In this document: in pieces, positions 31,895 to 37,759 of the stretch
Numbering within the stretch: the first letter of the stretch is position 1
Layout: each line of letters begins with the position of its first letter
Assembly (NCBI GenBank): GCA_021295965.1
Contig: JAGWBI010000027.1
Span: 1-37,759 of the forward strand
DNA: 37,759 bases
Source: Dehalococcoidia bacterium
GTDB lineage: Bacteria; Chloroflexota; Dehalococcoidia; Lucifugimonadales; UBA3495
Direction: 5' to 3'
Position numbers and translations under genes: made by a program
The notes under the pieces: generated by a model
The model's database searches: none
Told to the model about the DNA's origin: nothing
What the model saw: only the letters and a program-made list of their open reading frames with translations

Positions 31895-32305
31895 TTAGAC
31901 GATGGCGTCGCTGCCAATGGCGTCGCGGGCCAGATCTCGATTATCGGTTTTCAGGGCGATCATGGCCTGGCCACCCTGTCGATTGAGGATGTGCATACTC
32001 TGGATGTTGACTCCGGACTGTTTCAGGCGGTCGGCCACGGCGGCCAATGCGCCCGGCTCGTCGGGCAGGCGGACCACCAGGGCGTCGTCGCCAACGGCCT
32101 TGAATCCGGCCTGGTTCAGCACATACAGCGCGTGGTCATAGTCGTCCACGGTGATGATGATTGCGCCCCGCCCGCCGCTGCTTTCGGTGTTGATGGTCTC
32201 CAAGTTAATGCCTTCGCCGGCCAGGACCCCGGTTATGCCAGCGATTACGCCCACCTCGTCTTCCGCCATGACTACGATTCGATTTATCAGGTTCGACCCG
32301 CTCAT
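31895..32305 (-). CDS. Tandem ACT-domain protein
   Basis: The 136-residue protein is made of two ACT domains and nothing else. ACT 1 (about 8-75) is INRIVVMAEDEVGVIAGITG, VLAGEGINLETINTES and GAIIITVDDYDHALYVL. ACT 2 (about 77-135) is LVVRLPDEPGALAAVADRLK, QSGVNIQSMHILN and QAMIALKTDN. The D-E-V/P-G and G-I/V-N-I/L landmarks are standard. ACT domains bind amino acids at the interface of dimers and regulate enzymes or transcription. The gene starts 13 bases after the decarboxylase stop and has its own AGGAG. The position suggests that it senses the decarboxylase substrate or product, possibly controlling the enzyme by direct contact. That is inference. Confidence 0.85.
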   Translation of the reverse strand: MSGSNLINRIVVMAEDEVGVIAGITGVLAGEGINLETINTESSGGRGAIIITVDDYDHALYVLNQAGFKAVGDDALVVRLPDEPGALAAVADRLKQSGVNIQSMHILNRQGGQAMIALKTDNRDLARDAIGSDAIV

Positions 32306-32318
32306 TGGTGAATGCTCC

Positions 32319-33449
32319 TCAAACGGCGCAGTCGGCGACCAGTTCGTCGATCATCGGCCGCGTGACATGGGGCATGGTGATGATGTGCGCAATATCGCCC
32401 TCCGGCGCCATCTGCCATTTGCGGATCACGTCATCCGGCGGACGGGGGAACACCACGGTAACCGAGTTCCGGTGCCGCCACGCCGGGATGCCGCGTTCGT
32501 TGAACTGTCCCACCGCGTACTCCGCGGTGTCCAACATTCCGGTCACCAGCTTGCGGAACCCTTCATTTCCGTACCGCGCGAATGCATACCACATCATCAG
32601 AGGCCCCATCGCGCTGCGTGAACCCGATAGCGTAGTGTCCTGCACCCCCACCAATTCGATGGCGCGTCCCACCCGTTCTACGTAGGCTCGCTTGGTCAGC
32701 ACCACGCCACACGGCAACGGCGCGCCGATCAGTTTGTGGCCGCTCACCGACACGCTGTCCACGCCGGCGTCAAAGCCAAAGGGTTGCGGGTCGTCCACGA
32801 AGGGCAGGATCATGCCGCTAAGAGCGGCGTCGGCGTGGATGTACGAGTTCGTCACCGCCAGATCGCTGAGCATGGCCCGTATTCGTTCGATGTCGTCCAC
32901 TCCGCCGCGCATGGTCGTTCCGATGGTTGCCATAATCACGGCGGGCACGTCCCGATGCACCCGTACCATGTCATACAGGTCGTCGTAGTCGATCTCCCCG
33001 TTCTGCTGCCTCTTGATCATGATGTACCGCGCGTTCAGGACGCGCACGTTTTTCAGCACGCTGTAGTGCGTCTCTTCGGAGAAGTAGAAGATCGCGTTGG
33101 GGAACAGCTCGCGGGCCAGATACAGCCCGTACATGTTGCCTTCCGTCCCGCCCGATGTAACGTATCCCCAGGCTTCCTCCGGCGCGATCCGCAGCAGACC
33201 CGCGAAACGTTTGATTACCTCCCGCTCGAAGGCGTGGGAGTTGCTCTTGTAGTTGCTGGCATGAAATGGGTCGCCGACGTTGTTGAGCGAGTATTCGAGA
33301 AAGGGCATTAACGCCGAGTAATCGAAGTTCTGGTTCGTCGGATACCCAACCTGCTGTCCGCTCGCTTCCTGAACTTCTCCCAGCAATCGGTCCAGCCGGC
33401 CCTGGATTTCCGATTGTGGCAGAGGCGCGGTTCCAAGGGTCCCAATCAT
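32319..33449 (-). CDS. hdc: PLP-dependent amino acid decarboxylase, histidine/serine decarboxylase-like
   Basis: The 376-residue group II PLP decarboxylase is very like bacterial histidine decarboxylase (Morganella type) and plant serine decarboxylase. Matching stretches are GYPTNQNFDYSALMPFLEYS, EEAWGYVTSGGTEGNMYGLY, FSEETHYSVLKNV (His128 stacks on PLP), IGTTMRGGVDDIERI, YIHADAALSGMILPFVDD (Asp207) and VSVSGHKLIGAPLPCGVV (Schiff-base Lys239). Length and motif order are complete. It would release CO2 from histidine, giving histamine, or from a related amino acid; the substrate is not settled. ATG 33449 has GGAGGAA 8 bases upstream. It is the first gene of the operon with the ACT-domain and HpaB-like genes. 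Confidence 0.88.
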   Translation of the reverse strand: MIGTLGTAPLPQSEIQGRLDRLLGEVQEASGQQVGYPTNQNFDYSALMPFLEYSLNNVGDPFHASNYKSNSHAFEREVIKRFAGLLRIAPEEAWGYVTSGGTEGNMYGLYLARELFPNAIFYFSEETHYSVLKNVRVLNARYIMIKRQQNGEIDYDDLYDMVRVHRDVPAVIMATIGTTMRGGVDDIERIRAMLSDLAVTNSYIHADAALSGMILPFVDDPQPFGFDAGVDSVSVSGHKLIGAPLPCGVVLTKRAYVERVGRAIELVGVQDTTLSGSRSAMGPLMMWYAFARYGNEGFRKLVTGMLDTAEYAVGQFNERGIPAWRHRNSVTVVFPRPPDDVIRKWQMAPEGDIAHIITMPHVTRPMIDELVADCAV

Positions 33450-33496
33450 ATTCCCGGTTCCTCCGGTGGCTAGCGGCCTGTCTGCCGAGCGCCAGT

Positions 33497-33525
33497 TTGC
33501 CGTCGCCGCAAGGGTATGGTATATG
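33497..33525 (+). promoter_or_regulatory. Promoter of the alpha/beta hydrolase gene
   Basis: TTGCCG at 33497-33502, a 17-base spacer and TATATG at 33520-33525. It points to the gene at 33570 and overlaps the opposite-strand promoter at 33518-33546. Confidence 0.55.
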
Positions 33526-33546
33526 AGCGAAAACCGCAATCGGCAA
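33518..33546 (-). promoter_or_regulatory. Promoter of the decarboxylase operon
   Basis: On the minus strand, TTGCCG (33541-33546), a 17-base spacer and TATACC (33518-33523). Its -10 element lies on top of the -10 element of the divergent promoter, so only one polymerase can open the DNA at a time. Confidence 0.5.
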
Positions 33547-33569
33547 CTGTCAGTCTCACGGAGGACGCC

Positions 33570-34403
33570 ATGCCCACCATCCGGCGCGGTGACGCCCAAC
33601 TGCACTACTATCTGGACGATTTCACCGACCCCTGGCGCGCCTCTCCCGACGCCGTCGTGCTGCAACACGGCTTTTCCCGCAACGGACAGTTCTGGTACAA
33701 CTGGCCGCCGCTGCTGAGCCGGGAATACCGCGTCATCCGCCCGGATATGCGCGGCATGGGCCAGTCAACCATTGATCCGGCGCGCTATGAACCCACGCTG
33801 GACATACTGATGGCCGACCTGCTCGCCATCCTGGACGACGCCGGCGCGGAGAAAGTGGTGTACGTGGGCGAGTCCTTCGGAGGCATCATGGGGATGCAGT
33901 TCGCCCATGATTACCCGGACCGCTGCCGCGCGCTGGTGCTGTGCAACTCTCCGTGCCGGTTGGCCCGACGGGAGAGCGCCACTCCCGGTCCGCCTCCGGC
34001 GGATTGGCTGGCCACCATGGAGCAGGGCGGCATTGGAGCTTGGAGCGCGGCCACCATCAACTTCCGCCTGGACATGCGCCACGCCGACGAGGGCCTGAAA
34101 GACTGGTACATCGCTGAGATGGACAAAACGCCGGCCGAAATCGGTCAGGCGTTGCACAGCTACCTGGACAGTCTGGACTTCGGCCCGCACCTGAAGGACA
34201 TCGCCGTGCCCACTCTCCTGCTCACCGGCGACGAGTCCATGACGACCAGCCTGGAGCAACAGGAATTCATGGCGTCCGAGATTCCCAACAGTCGCCTCGA
34301 CGTATGGCGGGGCCTGGGCCACGGCGTGAACGTCATCTATCCCGAATGGTGTGTAGAACGGATGCGGGAGTTCCTGGGTGAGCGGCTATTGGCGGTTGAC
34401 TAA
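33570..34403 (+). CDS. Alpha/beta hydrolase (AB hydrolase-1 family)
   Basis: The 277-residue protein has the classic order: VVLQHGFSRNGQFWYNWPPL (oxyanion H-G-F), YRVIRPDMRGMGQST, VVYVGESFGGIMGMQFAHDY (nucleophile Ser102), PTLLLTGDESMTT (acid) and WRGLGHGVNVIYPE (histidine). This is the 3-oxoadipate enol-lactonase / haloperoxidase / ring-cleavage hydrolase type of fold, so lactone, ester or C-C bond hydrolysis is possible. ATG 33570 has GGAGG upstream. The gene diverges from the decarboxylase operon and shares its control region, which hints at a common pathway. The substrate is unknown. Confidence 0.85.
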   Translation: MPTIRRGDAQLHYYLDDFTDPWRASPDAVVLQHGFSRNGQFWYNWPPLLSREYRVIRPDMRGMGQSTIDPARYEPTLDILMADLLAILDDAGAEKVVYVGESFGGIMGMQFAHDYPDRCRALVLCNSPCRLARRESATPGPPPADWLATMEQGGIGAWSAATINFRLDMRHADEGLKDWYIAEMDKTPAEIGQALHSYLDSLDFGPHLKDIAVPTLLLTGDESMTTSLEQQEFMASEIPNSRLDVWRGLGHGVNVIYPEWCVERMREFLGERLLAVD

Positions 34404-34415
34404 AGAAACCCGCCT

Positions 34416-35450
34416 TCAGGATGGGCCAACGCTTTGGGAAGCAGCGCCGCCGGTGGGAAGCTCATCTTCCGGCGTTTCTGAACAGAGCCGGCGCGCCTGG
34501 TTCAGGTTTCGCTGGGTAAGTTCATCGTCAGGATTCAACCGACTGGCCTGCTCCAGATCTCGCAACGCCAGGCGGTATTCGGCCAGACAGAGCAGGGCAT
34601 AGCCGCGGCAGTTGTAGGCGTCGGCATACTCCGGAGCCAGCGCGATGGTTTGGGTGAAGTCGGCAATGGCGCGGCGGTGTTCACCCATTAGACCCCAGGC
34701 CAGGCCGCGGTGATACCAGGCGTCGGGGTTGTCGGGACTGATGCCCACAGCCTGCTCAAATTCCGCCAGTGCCTGTTCAAACTTTTCCTCCCGGCGGTAA
34801 GCGACGCCACGGCGGATGTGGTCATCGGCGTCATCCGCTGCCCGGTTGCCGGTGTTTAGGGCGGCGGCGCCGGGGCGGGGCGCTCCGTCGCCGTCTGAGG
34901 ACGGCACGTGGGCCTGAAGGGCAACGACGGGAGCGGCCGGCGGTTGAGGCTGCGGTTCCCGCGTGGGCTCCGGCTCCGGTTCGGACGAGGCCCCGGCCGG
35001 CGCCAGCGCCTTCTCCTTTGCCATTGGCACGCCGTAACGCTGGATGCGGAGACGGTGTTTCGCTCGGTTCACCCGGTCCGCTTCCCTGGACGCGCCAACG
35101 GCGGCCAGCAGGCGTCCCATCGAGTCCAGGGCGCGGTCCAGGTCGTCGTCGTCAAAAGTCTCCTGATGCGCCCAGCGATTGCGGATTTCCCGGATTTCGG
35201 ATACCAGGCTCCGCTCAGCGGGCCCGAGGCAATCGCGGAAAACATCGTTCCAGGCCACTATCATCACGCGCAGCATCACCGCCACGTCGCCGGAGACTTC
35301 GCCCATGGCGTCGGTATCGGTCGGCTCGTAGTGACCGGCGGCTATCGCGTTGTTCATCCGGTCAAGGACGTACGGGCCAAGACCGCTCGCCAGCAGATTT
35401 AGCCCGTTTCCGACCAGGCTGTGGTTGTTATAGGACACGGCAGCAGTCAT
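34416..35450 (-). CDS. Swt1-like HEPN domain fused to TPR repeats
   Basis: The 344-residue protein has two parts. Residues 1-125 match the Swt1-type HEPN domain: SLVGNGLNLLASGLGPYVLD, VAVMLRVMIVAWNDVF and LVSEIREIRNRWAHQETF, with the nuclease-type motif R-N-R-W-A-H (Arg90 to His95, R-x4-H), then DLDRALDSMGRLLAAVGA. A disordered proline/glutamate-rich linker (about 150-205) leads to three TPR repeats at about 209-310 (AYRREEKFEQALAEFEQAVG and similar). HEPN proteins of this kind are RNases in RNA quality control, toxin or phage-defence systems; TPRs bind partners. ATG 35450 is where similarity begins. No partner gene lies next to it on the same strand except acsA upstream. Confidence 0.8.
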   Translation of the reverse strand: MTAAVSYNNHSLVGNGLNLLASGLGPYVLDRMNNAIAAGHYEPTDTDAMGEVSGDVAVMLRVMIVAWNDVFRDCLGPAERSLVSEIREIRNRWAHQETFDDDDLDRALDSMGRLLAAVGASREADRVNRAKHRLRIQRYGVPMAKEKALAPAGASSEPEPEPTREPQPQPPAAPVVALQAHVPSSDGDGAPRPGAAALNTGNRAADDADDHIRRGVAYRREEKFEQALAEFEQAVGISPDNPDAWYHRGLAWGLMGEHRRAIADFTQTIALAPEYADAYNCRGYALLCLAEYRLALRDLEQASRLNPDDELTQRNLNQARRLCSETPEDELPTGGAASQSVGPS

Positions 35451-35615
35451 AGCACATTCCGCAAAAACGACGCCGGCCAACCGGTCAAAAGGGCAGAGCC
35501 GGCGGCGAGAGATAATCAACGCCAGCACGATAACACAACGTGGCCCGTACCCCTCTGCGGAAAGAGTGTGCGGTTTTGGCGATTTGACAACGCCCGGCGC
35601 GCGGGAGCAAAAGAT

Positions 35616-35640
35616 GCCCCCGTACTCTGCGTACGGGGGC
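35616..35640 (-). terminator. Intrinsic terminator of acsA
   Basis: GCCCCCGTAC and GTACGGGGGC form a perfect 10-base-pair stem with a 5-base loop. Read on the minus strand, ATCTTTTG follows. It is 26 bases after the acsA stop codon. Confidence 0.8.
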
Positions 35641-35666
35641 TCATGACATCGCTAAGGCCGGTTGGG

Positions 35667-37609
<1,943 letters not shown>

Positions 37610-37656
37610 GGTAGCGAACCTCCGGAACGGCGAATGCCATCGGTAATCACGGGCAG

Positions 37657-37665
37657 ATATTAGCA
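37657..37665 (-). promoter_or_regulatory. Extended -10 element for acsA
   Basis: TGCTAATAT on the minus strand fits an extended -10 (TGn-TAATAT). It lies 48 bases before the acsA ATG, and no clear -35 is seen, as is usual for this promoter class. Confidence 0.4.
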
Positions 37666-37694
37666 CATTGGGGTATCGAGTGGCCGCCGGGCGA

Positions 37695-37759
37695 TCAGGG
37701 CACGACGCCATACCAGCGGGCAACAATCTCATCGACCTTTGCCGCAACGTCTTCGGGCG
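37695..37759 (-). CDS. C-terminal end of an unknown protein (runs off the window)
   Basis: The last 20 codons before TGA read PEDVAAKVDEIVARWYGVVP. This looks like the closing amphipathic helix of a cytoplasmic enzyme, but it is too short to name. It precedes acsA on the same strand with about 85 bases between them. Confidence 0.45.
   Translation of the reverse strand, partial: PEDVAAKVDEIVARWYGVVP

Noticed and set aside
30243-31898. 551-residue plus-strand open frame opposite the HpaB-like gene
   Set aside because: Antisense shadow running through a repeat and two genes; no homology or start signal.

Overview
The window is GC-rich, densely coded DNA from a free-living bacterium. I see no rRNA, tRNA, CRISPR array, phage or transposase gene. 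The gene mix suggests a Chloroflexota lineage close to the Dehalococcoidia/SAR202 group of marine or sponge-associated bacteria. It includes a luciferase-like flavin monooxygenase, an HpaB-type hydroxylase, a lone xanthine-dehydrogenase-type molybdenum subunit, HSL-type esterases, short lipoprotein signals ending VACGG, and an MqnA-type menaquinone enzyme. This placement is inferred from gene content; no marker gene was compared.

Layout. 1-850 (minus): start of a secreted protein and a HigBA-like toxin-antitoxin pair whose toxin frame has an in-frame stop. 861-3655 (plus): mqnA-like gene, a methylenetetrahydrofolate-reductase-like gene, a DUF3467-like gene and a hypothetical gene. 3652-8790 (minus): a membrane-anchored coiled-coil protein with 11-residue repeats, the molybdenum hydroxylase subunit, a DUF433/DUF5615 toxin-antitoxin pair, a decayed small gene and a Nudix hydrolase. 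8930-18756 (plus): three tandem paralogous peptide-type ABC solute-binding lipoproteins, each with its own strong promoter and a roughly 190-nt leader, then the two permease genes (the first damaged near its start) and a membrane-anchored beta-propeller. No ATPase genes are present. 18785-20651 (plus): trans-aconitate-type methyltransferase and an epimerase. 20746-22305 (minus): a large unrecognised protein. 22371-28902 (plus): flavin monooxygenase, a PIN toxin with an unusual partner, a double-domain esterase, a Uma2 nuclease-fold protein and a class III aminotransferase. 28983-33449 (minus): HicBA, a MOSC protein, and a compact histidine-decarboxylase-like / double-ACT / HpaB-like operon. 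33570-34403 (plus): an alpha/beta hydrolase. 34416-37759 (minus): a HEPN-TPR fusion, a frameshifted acetyl-CoA synthetase and the tail of one more gene.

The metabolic genes point to oligopeptide or organic-solute uptake, oxygenase attack on aromatic or cyclic compounds, ester hydrolysis and acetate activation, which suits an oxidative scavenger of dissolved organic matter. Between the metabolic genes lie four toxin-antitoxin-like pairs and four copies of a short intergenic palindrome.

Most worth following: the decarboxylase-ACT-hydroxylase operon with face-to-face promoters; the HEPN-TPR protein; the two-active-site esterase; the triplicated binding-protein cassette with conserved leaders; the dispersed palindrome; and three disrupted reading frames (toxin, dppB-like permease, acsA) that are either real decay or sequence errors.
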